A DNA stretch of 9,898 nucleotides from Bacteroidales bacterium (GTDB lineage Bacteria > Bacteroidota > Bacteroidia > Bacteroidales > UBA932), in NCBI GenBank assembly GCA_024402115.1, contig JAKSJQ010000059.1:1-9898 (forward strand), in the 5' to 3' direction. The notes under the pieces were generated by a model. It was not told the origin of the DNA, searched no databases, and saw only the letters and a program-made list of their open reading frames with translations. Position numbers and translations under genes: made by a program. This document shows positions 1 through 6,415 of the stretch, piece by piece (the first letter of the stretch is position 1; each line of letters opens with the position of its first letter).

Positions 1-313
1 GGAAGAACATGTAGTACTTGCCGTCCTTCTCCTGAACGTCGCAGTCCCAGAGCTGACGTCCGTGCCATGCGATATCCTCGAGACCGATGACCTTGCCGTG
101 GTCAGTGACGGTACCTGTCATAGGGTCTCCGTCGATAGAGAGGACGTGGTAGTCCTTCATGATATACTGGTCACCGCTGTCGTCCTCGACGTTTGAGTCA
201 TCCTCCCAGTCATGAGAAGGGTAGATGTAGATCTTTCCGTTGAATACGTGTACGGATGGGTCTGCCATGTAGTCGGCAGGTAAGAGATATCTTTTTACGA
301 CTTTCTTTGCCAT
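1..313 (-). CDS. GH43-family glycoside hydrolase, N-terminal part (runs off left edge)
   Basis: The first 104 codons of a glycosidase are visible; the remainder lies beyond base 1. It reads from an ATG at 313 and begins MAKKVVKRYLLPADYMADPS. The Ala-Asp-Pro at residues 17-19 followed by VHVFNGKIYIYPSHD is the classic start of the GH43 five-bladed propeller, and Asp18 is the expected catalytic base. DYHVLS (54-59) and the W-x-x-D-V stretch (89-93) before KDGKYYMFF also fit GH43 beta-xylosidases and alpha-L-arabinofuranosidases. The catalytic acid would lie outside the window. There is no signal peptide, so the enzyme probably acts in the cytoplasm on imported oligosaccharides. It lies 27 bases downstream of the GPH symporter on the same strand with no terminator between, so the two are probably co-transcribed. 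Family assignment is firm; xyloside versus arabinoside substrate is inferred from the xylulokinase next door. Confidence 0.88.
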   Translation of the reverse strand, partial: MAKKVVKRYLLPADYMADPSVHVFNGKIYIYPSHDWEDDSNVEDDSGDQYIMKDYHVLSIDGDPMTGTVTDHGKVIGLEDIAWHGRQLWDCDVQEKDGKYYMFF

Positions 314-340
314 AGTGTTATAGTTGTTAGTGTATTTGAC

Positions 341-1765
341 TTATTTTGCCCTTGCCTCGATCTCCTTGTTGATCTCGTTCATCTTCTCGTCGCTGAGCTC
401 ATACTTGCTGATGATGAAGATTGCGAGGAGAAGGAGGATGGCTGGGATCACGCATACGAGCCAGAGAATACCCTGGAGAGCCTGAGGGGTCTGGGTTGCG
501 TTTGCTGCGTTGAAGCCTACGATTGCGAGAACGAATCCTGGGACTACGCCGCCGAGTGCCATGCCGGCCTTGAAGAAGATACCGGTGAGGGCGTTTACGA
601 TACCTGCGATACGACGACCGGTGGTGTACTCACCATATGTGATCACCTCAGGAACGAGAGCCCACATGTAGCCAGTGGCAACGATGATACCGGTGCTCTT
701 GATGAACTGTGCGATGCAGAGGAGCACGATGTTGCTCTTGGTAGCCTCGATAGAAACGAAGGTGTACATGAGAGCCATACCAATGATTGCTGTGCCGAGG
801 AAAGCATAGAACATACCCTTCTTGCCGATAGCCTTCTTGATGGCAGGCACGAGCGGCATGAAGATGAATGCAGGAATGGTACCGAGCCACATGAAGAGTG
901 TGGTGAGGAATGGGGTAGCACCTACGTTATAGGTCATGAAGTATGCGTCAGCTGCGTTGCTGACTGACATCATGGAGAATGCGGTGATGAAGAAGAAAGC
1001 GAGGACGCGGAGAGGCTTGTTGCGGCCGAACTCCGTCCAGAGGTCGCTGACCTTGACGTTGGCAGCCTCTTTCTGGTCCATGACGACACGCTCCTTGCAC
1101 TGTGAGAAACAGAATACGAGGAGGAGGAGACCTGCGATGCAGAAGATAGACATGGTGATGAACCATGCACCTGCTGCCTCAGGAGTGTTGGTGACAGCCT
1201 CCATCTTGCCAGACTCAGGGTTGAGGGCCTTAGGAGCGAAGATTGCGATCACGAGTGGAAGCGACTTCACGATGATACCACCGAGGTTCGCCATGAACAT
1301 ACGGGTAGAGGTGAGGATGGTGATCTCGTCAGTGTCGCGGGTGAGTGCTGAGTTGATTGCTCCGTAAGGAACGTTCACGAGAGTGTAGCACATAGACATG
1401 CCGACATAGGTGATGTAGGCGTAGATGAGCGAACCGTTGAATCCGTTCCAGAAGCAGAGGATTGCGAGCACTGAAAGAGGAATACCGCCGAGGATGAGCC
1501 ATGAACGGTACTTTCCCCACTTCGGATTGCCCTTGTCGACGATGGTTCCAACGATAGGGTCCCAGAGGACATCGACGATACGCACGACGAGGAACATGAT
1601 TGCGGCAGCGCCCGGATCAAGTCCGAATACGTTCGTGTAGAAGAAGAGAAGCCAGATGCTGACAGTCTGGTAGATGAGGTTCTGTGCGAGGTCTCCTGAA
1701 CCGAAACCGATTCTCTGGAGCCAGCTGAGTTTGTAGAAGCCGTTAGCTTCGCTTGCGTTTGCCAT
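341..1765 (-). CDS. GPH-family cation:glycoside symporter (MelB/XynT-like MFS)
   Basis: This is an inner-membrane carrier of the glycoside-pentoside-hexuronide:cation symporter family. Its 474 residues match the usual 450-500, and alternating hydrophobic stretches are consistent with 12 membrane helices. The N-terminal signature is clear: GFGSGDLAQN (20-29), then R-I-V-D-V-L-W-D-P-I (62-71), where Asp65 and Asp69 have the spacing of the MelB cation/sugar-site aspartates Asp55 and Asp59. DKGNPKWGKYRSW (77-89) is the typical cytoplasmic loop. The C-terminal half has the TTGRRIAGIVNAL stretch usual in the family. The ATG at 1765 follows an A-rich leader with no Shine-Dalgarno sequence. The gene is first in a minus-strand unit with GH43 and diverges from xylulokinase, which suggests a xyloside or xylo-oligosaccharide substrate. 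Family is confident; the exact sugar and coupling ion are inferred. Confidence 0.9.
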   Translation of the reverse strand: MANASEANGFYKLSWLQRIGFGSGDLAQNLIYQTVSIWLLFFYTNVFGLDPGAAAIMFLVVRIVDVLWDPIVGTIVDKGNPKWGKYRSWLILGGIPLSVLAILCFWNGFNGSLIYAYITYVGMSMCYTLVNVPYGAINSALTRDTDEITILTSTRMFMANLGGIIVKSLPLVIAIFAPKALNPESGKMEAVTNTPEAAGAWFITMSIFCIAGLLLLVFCFSQCKERVVMDQKEAANVKVSDLWTEFGRNKPLRVLAFFFITAFSMMSVSNAADAYFMTYNVGATPFLTTLFMWLGTIPAFIFMPLVPAIKKAIGKKGMFYAFLGTAIIGMALMYTFVSIEATKSNIVLLCIAQFIKSTGIIVATGYMWALVPEVITYGEYTTGRRIAGIVNALTGIFFKAGMALGGVVPGFVLAIVGFNAANATQTPQALQGILWLVCVIPAILLLLAIFIISKYELSDEKMNEINKEIEARAK

Positions 1766-1825
1766 AATAGTACTTGGTTATTTATTGTTTAAGATTTTTT
1801 CCGTGTGGTCAGTCTTTACAACATA

Positions 1826-1857
1826 CAAATATAGTCATTCGTCAACGGATTTCCAAC
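1826..1857 (-). promoter_or_regulatory. Predicted Bacteroidota-type promoter of the symporter-GH43 unit
   Basis: Read on the minus strand, TATATTTG (1833 down to 1826) matches the -7 consensus TAnnTTTG. GTTG (1857 to 1854) lies 20 bases upstream as a plausible -33 element (consensus TTTG). Transcription would start near 1820, giving a leader of roughly 55 nucleotides before the ATG at 1765. The spacing and -7 match are good; the -33 match is partial. Confidence 0.6.
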
Positions 1858-1965
1858 CTCTCCGGTGTCACCAATCTTCAAGAATCGGTCAAAGACGGCA
1901 AAAAACGGCTGAGGAATGTCATATATTGCCCATAAGCTTCAACAGGGGAAAGAAAGCTGCCGATA

Positions 1966-1999
1966 TTGATACAAACAAAGAATTTATTTCGTAACTTTG
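1966..1999 (+). promoter_or_regulatory. Predicted promoter of xylulokinase
   Basis: TAACTTTG at 1992-1999 is an exact TAnnTTTG -7 element. A TTG at 1966-1968 could serve as -33, but the 23-base gap is longer than the usual 19-21. Transcription would begin near 2005, leaving a short A-rich leader before ATG 2020. In the rest of the divergent gap (1766-2019) I found no strong inverted repeat that could be named as a pentose-regulator operator. Confidence 0.5.
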
Positions 2000-2019
2000 A
2001 GAACTTAAACCATATAAAA

Positions 2020-3501
2020 ATGTATTCACTCGGAATTGATATCGGATCATCATCTGTAAAAGTATCGCTCCTCGACATCAAGTCAGGAAGCTGCTGCTGT
2101 TCATCTACTAACCCTAAAACCGAAGCTCCTATCAAGGCTCCTCAGAAAGGTTTTGCTGAGCAGGACCCTGAAATGTGGTGGGGATTCATCTGCGATGGCA
2201 TCAAGGATATAGCCTCTCAGTTCAATATGGCTGAGGTGGTGTCTATCGGTATCACCTATCAGATGCACGGTCTCGTGGCTGTCGACAAGGACGTAAAGCC
2301 TGTGCGTGACTCTATCATCTGGTGTGACTCAAGAGCAGTTGCCCTTGGCGCTGAGGCGCTCGAGAATATTGGTTATGACAAGTGCATGGACCACCTTCTC
2401 AACTCTCCTGGAAACTTCACCGCTTCCAAGCTCGCTTGGGTTAAGCGCAACGAGCCAGAGCTCTACGCAAAGATCTGGAAGTTCATGCTTCCTGGCGACT
2501 ATGTGGCTTACAAGCTCTCAGGTTCAGTGGCTACTACTGAAACCGGTCTTTCAGAGCAGATTCTCTGGGACTTCAAGGAGGCACGCCGTGCTGACTTCGT
2601 AGCAGAATATTATGGAATTTCTCCAGAGCTCATCCCTGACATCGTACCTTCTATCGGCGTTGCGGCAAACACTGACGCTGCTACTGAGAAGCTCTTCGGT
2701 ATTCCAGAGGGAACTCCTATCTCATACCGTGCCGGCGACCAGCCAAACAATGCCTTCTCACTCAACGTGCTCAACCCAGGTGAGATCGCAACCACCGGTG
2801 GTACCAGCGGCGTTGTATACGGTGTAACCGACGTGCCAAAGGCAGACGCACACTCACGTGTGAACACTTTCCTCCACGTGAACAACACAGCTGACGCTCA
2901 GCGTTACGGCGTGCTTCTCTGCATCAACGGTACCGGTATCATGAACTCTTGGATCCACAGGAACATCACCTCTCAGTACAGCTATGCTGAGATGAACGAT
3001 GTCGCTGCACAGGCTCCTGCAGGTTCTGACGGCCTTCTCGTCCTTCCTTTCGGAAACGGTGCAGAGCGCGTTCTCGAGAACATGACCACAGGTGCTGCCC
3101 TCGCAGGTATCGACCTTGTACGTCACAATGTTTCTCACATCATCCGTGCAACCCAGGAGGGTATCGCATTCTCGTTCCGCTATGGTATCGACATCATGCG
3201 CGACCTCGGCCTCAACCTCAGCGTGATCCGTGCAGGTAAGGCTAACCTTTTCCTCAGCCCTCTCTTCCGCAGCACCCTCGCAACCCTCTGCGGCTCGAAG
3301 ATCGAGCTCTACAACACAGACGGTTCACTCGGAGCAGCTCGCGGTGCGGCTCTCGGTGCAGGCTTCTACAAGACTCCAGAGGAGGCGTTCGCAACCTTGA
3401 CCAAGGTTGACGAGATCCTTCCTGAGCCAGAGTGGGCAGAAGCTCTCGAGGCTGCTTACCAGAACTGGAAGAAGGAACTGGAGAGACATCTCGATAAATA
3501 G
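2020..3501 (+). CDS. xylB: Xylulokinase (FGGY carbohydrate kinase)
   Basis: It phosphorylates D-xylulose with ATP to xylulose 5-phosphate, the entry of xylose into the pentose phosphate pathway, in the cytoplasm. The 493 residues match the usual 480-500. The N-terminal FGGY fold opens with GIDIGSSSVK (5-14, phosphate-binding loop). QMHG (81-84) is the substrate-site signature of xylulokinases, and WCDSRA follows. Asp240 in AGDQPNNAFS corresponds to the catalytic base (Asp233 in the E. coli enzyme). TTGGTSG (258-264) starts the C-terminal ATPase half. The ATG at 2020 is chosen because the frame stays open upstream only through a TTG at 1966 that overlaps the predicted promoter, and because MYSLGIDIG is the normal start for the family. 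It diverges from the symporter-GH43 unit, and xylose isomerase is not next to it. A Cys triplet at 25-27 is odd but outside the core motifs. Another pentulose kinase is less likely given QMHG. Confidence 0.93.
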   Translation: MYSLGIDIGSSSVKVSLLDIKSGSCCCSSTNPKTEAPIKAPQKGFAEQDPEMWWGFICDGIKDIASQFNMAEVVSIGITYQMHGLVAVDKDVKPVRDSIIWCDSRAVALGAEALENIGYDKCMDHLLNSPGNFTASKLAWVKRNEPELYAKIWKFMLPGDYVAYKLSGSVATTETGLSEQILWDFKEARRADFVAEYYGISPELIPDIVPSIGVAANTDAATEKLFGIPEGTPISYRAGDQPNNAFSLNVLNPGEIATTGGTSGVVYGVTDVPKADAHSRVNTFLHVNNTADAQRYGVLLCINGTGIMNSWIHRNITSQYSYAEMNDVAAQAPAGSDGLLVLPFGNGAERVLENMTTGAALAGIDLVRHNVSHIIRATQEGIAFSFRYGIDIMRDLGLNLSVIRAGKANLFLSPLFRSTLATLCGSKIELYNTDGSLGAARGAALGAGFYKTPEEAFATLTKVDEILPEPEWAEALEAAYQNWKKELERHLDK

Positions 3502-3526
3502 TATACGATATATCGGACTATATGTC

Positions 3527-3556
3527 AAGCCCGACCAGAAATGGCCGGGCTTTTTC
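3527..3556 (+). terminator. Intrinsic terminator after xylulokinase
   Basis: AAGCCCGACCA (3527-3537) pairs with TGGCCGGGCTT (3542-3552) as an 11-bp stem with one A-C mismatch, closed by a GAAA tetraloop. The T-run continues to 3555. It lies 25 bases after the xylulokinase stop and isolates groES from read-through. Confidence 0.88.
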
Positions 3557-3565
3557 ATCCCATAC

Positions 3566-3578
3566 TGACATTTTGTCA
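3566..3578. promoter_or_regulatory. TGACA-TTT-TGTCA palindrome upstream of groES
   Basis: A perfect 5-bp inverted repeat (TGACA 3566-3570, TGTCA 3574-3578) is separated by TTT. It sits about 90 bases before the groES start and about 15 bases before the sigma-54-like element. It has the form of a dimeric activator or repressor site. A tandem CACGCG pair (3579-3590) fills the gap to the next element. The binding protein is unknown. Confidence 0.45.
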
Positions 3579-3591
3579 CACGCGCACGCGT

Positions 3592-3607
3592 TGGCACTCG
3601 AATTGAT
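3592..3607 (+). promoter_or_regulatory. Sigma-54-like -24/-12 element, candidate groESL promoter
   Basis: TGGCACT-CGAA-TTGAT resembles the sigma-54 consensus TGGCACG-N4-TTGCT/A. GG is at 3593-3594, followed by ten bases and then GA where GC is expected, so the -12 dinucleotide has one mismatch. Transcription would begin near 3617. No TAnnTTTG element is seen between the upstream terminator and groES, which makes this the best promoter candidate, though it is unproven. Confidence 0.4.
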
Positions 3608-3612
3608 TTCAT

Positions 3613-3627
3613 TCCCGACCGTCGGGA
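3613..3627. promoter_or_regulatory. Perfect 15-base palindrome before groES, operator-like
   Basis: TCCCGAC (3613-3619) and GTCGGGA (3621-3627) form an exact 7-bp inverted repeat around one central C. It covers the expected transcription start of the sigma-54-like promoter and ends 39 bases before the groES ATG. With a one-base centre it cannot form a normal RNA hairpin, so a DNA-binding site is more likely. It is not CIRCE. Confidence 0.4.
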
Positions 3628-3666
3628 GATCCGACTAGATTGATAACAATTAAAAACAGATAAACT

Positions 3667-3933
3667 ATGATCAAACCTTTAGCAGACAGAGTTCTTGTCG
3701 AGCCGATGGCGGCTGAGACAAAGACAGCAGGCGGTCTTTTCATTCCTGACACCGCCAAGGAGAAACCACAGCAGGGTACCGTCGTTGCGGCTGGTCCTGG
3801 AAAGACTGATGAGCCTATGGAAGTCAAGGTAGGCGACGTGGTCCTCTACGGAAAGTACGCAGGTACCGAGGTTTCTTACGAAGGTAAGAACTACCTCATC
3901 ATGAAGCAGTCAGACATTCTTGCAACTCTCTAA
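3667..3933 (+). CDS. groES: Co-chaperonin GroES (Hsp10)
   Basis: A heptameric ring of this protein caps GroEL and closes the folding chamber in the cytoplasm. The 88 residues are slightly fewer than the 90-97 usual for the family. It starts [13 protein letters not shown], the standard first strand. The mobile loop lies at about residues 15-33, with the hydrophobic tripeptide LFI (24-26) that docks on GroEL, followed by GTVVAAGPG and a [14 protein letters not shown] roof and C-terminal strand region. groEL starts 12 bases downstream, so the two are one operon in the usual order. No Shine-Dalgarno sequence is present; the leader ends in AACAGATAAACT, typical of this phylum. Upstream elements suggest stress control by something other than HrcA/CIRCE. 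Confidence 0.97.
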   Translation: MIKPLADRVLVEPMAAETKTAGGLFIPDTAKEKPQQGTVVAAGPGKTDEPMEVKVGDVVLYGKYAGTEVSYEGKNYLIMKQSDILATL

Positions 3934-3945
3934 ACCGAAAATCTT

Positions 3946-5571
3946 ATGGCAAAGGAAATCAAATATAATTCAGACGTACGCGCCGAGATGAAGAAGGGCG
4001 CAGACGCTCTTGCAAACGCAGTGAAGGTCACCCTCGGCCCTAAGGGACGCAATGTCATCATCGACAAGAAGTTCGGTGCACCTCACGTAACCAAGGACGG
4101 TGTTACCGTCGCAAAGGAGATCGAACTCGAAAACCGTTTCGAGAACATGGGCGCACAGATGGTCAAGGAAGTGGCTTCGAAGACCAATGACCAGGCCGGT
4201 GACGGAACCACCACTGCTACCGTTCTCGCGCAGGCTATCATCAACGTGGGCCTCAAGAACGTGACCGCAGGAGCCAATCCGATGGACCTCAAGCGTGGTA
4301 TCGACAAGGCTGTCGCAGCTGTTGTCGCTAACCTCAGGGAGCAGAGCCAGGAAGTCGGCGAGGACTACAAGAAGGTTGAGCAGGTAGGTACCATCTCAGC
4401 GAACAACGATCCTTTCATCGGCAAGCTCATCGCTGATGCCATGTCAAAGGTCAAGAAGGACGGCGTCATCACCGTGGAGGAGGCCAAGGGCACCGATACT
4501 GAGGTGAAGGTCGTTGAGGGTATGCAGTTCGACCGTGGATATATCTCTCCATATTTCATGACTAACGGAGACAAGATGGAGGCTGTGCTCGACGAGCCTT
4601 GCATCCTCGTGACCGACAGGAAGATCTCTACCATGAAGGACCTTCTTCCTATACTTGAGCCAGTGGCAAGAGAGGGCAGGTCTATCCTCATCATCGCCGA
4701 GGACGTAGAGGGTGAGGCTCTCACTACTCTCGTGGTCAACAAGATGCGCGGTGCGCTCAAGATCGCAGCAGTCAAGGCACCTGGCTACGGAGACCGTCGT
4801 AAGGAGATGCTTCAGGACATCGCTACCCTCACCGGTGCGATCGTAGTTTCAGAGGAGCGTGGCTTCACTCTTGAGAATACCACTCCTGATATGCTCGGTA
4901 AGGCAGAGAAGGTAGTCATCACCAAGGACAATACTACTGTCGTCAACGGTTGTGGCAACCCAGAGGAGATCCGTGAGCGCGCAGAGCTCATCCGCAAGCA
5001 GATTGAGACAACCACTTCAGAATATGATAAGGAGAAGCTCCAGGAGCGCCTTGGCAAGCTCGCCGGTGGCGTTGCAGTCCTCTATGTGGGCGCAGCTACC
5101 GAGGTTGAGATGAAGGAGAAGAAGGACCGTGTAGAGGATGCTCTCAGCGCAACTCGCGCAGCTGTCGAGGAGGGTATCGTACCAGGCGGTGGAGTTGCTT
5201 ACATCCGTGCCCTTTCGGCTCTCGATGGCCTCAAGGGTGAGAACGATGACGAGACCACAGGTATCAATATCGTGGCAAAGGCCATCGAGGAGCCTCTTCG
5301 TCAGATCGCTACCAACGCGGGAGTTGAGGGCAGCGTCATCGTCAACAAGATCCGTGAGGGTAAGGGTGACTTCGGTTACAACGCTCGCACCGGAGAGTAT
5401 GTCAAGATGTTCAAGGCAGGTGTAATCGATCCTACCAAGGTCGCTCGTGTCGCTCTTGAGAATGCCGCATCTGTGGCAGGCATGTTCCTCACCACCGAAT
5501 GTGCGATCGCAGACATCCCTGAGAAGGAGCCTGCTATGCCAGCTGGTGCCGGAATGGGCGGAATGATGTAA
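3946..5571 (+). CDS. groEL: Chaperonin GroEL (Hsp60)
   Basis: This is the ATP-driven double-ring chaperonin that folds cytoplasmic proteins together with GroES. It has 541 residues, the normal length. The N-terminus reads [20 protein letters not shown], followed by [13 protein letters not shown] (nucleotide-binding) and [11 protein letters not shown], where Asp86 corresponds to the Mg-binding Asp87 of E. coli. The apical domain covers about 190-375. [14 protein letters not shown] holds Asp398, the ATP-hydrolysis aspartate, and VPGGGVAYI follows as in the family. The C-terminus ends in the flexible Gly/Met tail GAGMGGMM. The ATG lies 12 bases after the groES stop. No broken motifs were found. 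This is the only groEL in the window and looks like the essential housekeeping copy. Confidence 0.98.
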   Translation: MAKEIKYNSDVRAEMKKGADALANAVKVTLGPKGRNVIIDKKFGAPHVTKDGVTVAKEIELENRFENMGAQMVKEVASKTNDQAGDGTTTATVLAQAIINVGLKNVTAGANPMDLKRGIDKAVAAVVANLREQSQEVGEDYKKVEQVGTISANNDPFIGKLIADAMSKVKKDGVITVEEAKGTDTEVKVVEGMQFDRGYISPYFMTNGDKMEAVLDEPCILVTDRKISTMKDLLPILEPVAREGRSILIIAEDVEGEALTTLVVNKMRGALKIAAVKAPGYGDRRKEMLQDIATLTGAIVVSEERGFTLENTTPDMLGKAEKVVITKDNTTVVNGCGNPEEIRERAELIRKQIETTTSEYDKEKLQERLGKLAGGVAVLYVGAATEVEMKEKKDRVEDALSATRAAVEEGIVPGGGVAYIRALSALDGLKGENDDETTGINIVAKAIEEPLRQIATNAGVEGSVIVNKIREGKGDFGYNARTGEYVKMFKAGVIDPTKVARVALENAASVAGMFLTTECAIADIPEKEPAMPAGAGMGGMM

Positions 5572-5592
5572 TTGTTAGCGCAATATGTGAAA

Positions 5593-5629
5593 ATGGCGGT
5601 AGTCTATTATGATTACCGCTATTTTTTTT
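5593..5629 (+). terminator. Intrinsic terminator of groESL
   Basis: ATGGCGGTAGTC (5593-5604) and GATTACCGCTAT (5611-5622) form a 12-bp stem containing two G-U pairs, with a six-base loop TATTAT and an eight-T run at 5622-5629. It lies 21 bases after the groEL stop. Confidence 0.85.
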
Positions 5630-5636
5630 ATATTTG
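5629..5636 (+). promoter_or_regulatory. Possible -7 element for the alpha-E gene
   Basis: TATATTTG matches TAnnTTTG exactly and begins on the last T of the groEL terminator tract. It would give a start near 5640 and a leader of about 15 nucleotides before ATG 5656. No convincing TTTG is present 19-21 bases upstream, where the terminator stem-loop sits instead, so the promoter is only partly supported. Confidence 0.4.
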
Positions 5637-5655
5637 TGCAAACAAATTTACTAAT

Positions 5656-6360
5656 ATGCCAAAGAATGTAATATCTCTTACCAAAGAGAAAGAAAATAGC
5701 CTCTATTGGCTTGGCCGCTATATGGAGAAGGTATACCTCCAGATCCATAATCTCTGCCGCTGCCAGGAACTTCTTGACGAGGGTAAGCCTCAGGACTATA
5801 CCAAGTATTATGAGCTCATCGGCTCGTCTATCGAGTACCACGACAAGGCTGAGGCGCGTTCGGGTCTCATGTACGACAGCAGGAACACCGAGTCTGTGAT
5901 CACTTCGATCATCAAGGCAAGCGAGTATGCGGCGAAGCTAGAGGATGAGCTTGTTTCCTACAACAAGTATTATATCAAGGAGACCCTCGATCTCATGACC
6001 AGGAATGCCAACATCGGCAAGGATCCTCACATGGAGGACCTCCAGCAGGCTGCCGACCTTGCGCTCGCATTCTGGGGATCCATCGATGAGAGGATCTATG
6101 ATCAGGAACTCAGGTCCCTTCTCTTTGTCGGCAAGATCGTCGAGCACATCGTCATGTGCATCAAGATGCAGTACAAGTACTATCGTATCGAAGAGGCTTT
6201 CGTACGCCTCGAGTGGATCGCAGCGAGACTCCCTGAGCTCTTCGATCCTAAGGTGCTCTCTGAGATCTCATACCTTCTCGCAGAACCTCAGTACTGCCCT
6301 AAGGTGGAGTCATACAGAAAGCTCGTTGCTGATATGTTCAACAGGCTCATCAAGGCATAA
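5656..6360 (+). CDS. Alpha-E (DUF403-like) helical protein, short form
   Basis: The 234-residue product is nearly all helical by composition, with no signal peptide or membrane segment. Near the N-terminus, ENSLYWLGRYMEKVYLQI strongly resembles the opening motif of alpha-E proteins (typically NLYWLGRYLERAEN). The GLMYDSRNTESVITSIIKASEYA stretch matches their conserved D-x-x-N-x-x-S-I-x-x-S-L segment, and LRSLLFVGKIVEHI near residue 160 matches the second G-R/K-x-x-E helix. Family members usually have about 300 residues, so this one is short. They are commonly encoded with a circularly permuted ATP-grasp protein and a transglutaminase-like protease, in a proposed but poorly understood peptide-modification system; neither is beside it here. 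The ATG at 5656 is preferred over an upstream TTG at 5572, which would put the groEL terminator inside the coding region. Molecular function is unknown. Confidence 0.75.
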   Translation: MPKNVISLTKEKENSLYWLGRYMEKVYLQIHNLCRCQELLDEGKPQDYTKYYELIGSSIEYHDKAEARSGLMYDSRNTESVITSIIKASEYAAKLEDELVSYNKYYIKETLDLMTRNANIGKDPHMEDLQQAADLALAFWGSIDERIYDQELRSLLFVGKIVEHIVMCIKMQYKYYRIEEAFVRLEWIAARLPELFDPKVLSEISYLLAEPQYCPKVESYRKLVADMFNRLIKA

Positions 6361-6378
6361 TCCTTATACCTATATAAT

Positions 6379-6410
6379 AAGAGAGGCTGACCTGGAGGTC
6401 AGCCTCTCTT
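6379..6410. terminator. Hairpin between convergent genes, likely bidirectional terminator
   Basis: AAGAGAGGCTGACC (6379-6392) and GGTCAGCCTCTCTT (6397-6410) form a perfect 14-bp stem with a TGGA loop. It occupies most of the 55-base gap between the alpha-E stop and the stop of the minus-strand tricorn-like gene. The T-tracts are short on both sides, but the stem is very stable and the position fits termination in both directions. Confidence 0.75.
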
Positions 6411-6415
6411 GCTTT

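Noticed and set aside
1880..1892. AATCTTCAAGAAT in the symporter-xylB gap as a possible operator.
   Set aside because: Only four base pairs are perfectly symmetric around the centre, which is expected by chance in a 254-base gap.
1966..2019. Upstream in-frame extension of xylulokinase from a TTG at 1966.
   Set aside because: It overlaps the TAACTTTG promoter element, and the family normally begins a few residues before the GIDIG motif, as the ATG at 2020 does.
3591..3599. TTGGCACTC resembles the left half of a CIRCE element (TTAGCACTC-N9-GAGTGCTAA).
   Set aside because: The right half is absent: nine bases later the sequence does not resemble GAGTGCTAA. HrcA control is therefore not supported.
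5572..5655. Upstream in-frame extension of the alpha-E gene from a TTG directly after the groEL stop.
   Set aside because: The extension would be encoded by the groEL terminator hairpin and T-tract and has no family-like residues; ATG 5656 precedes the conserved helix.
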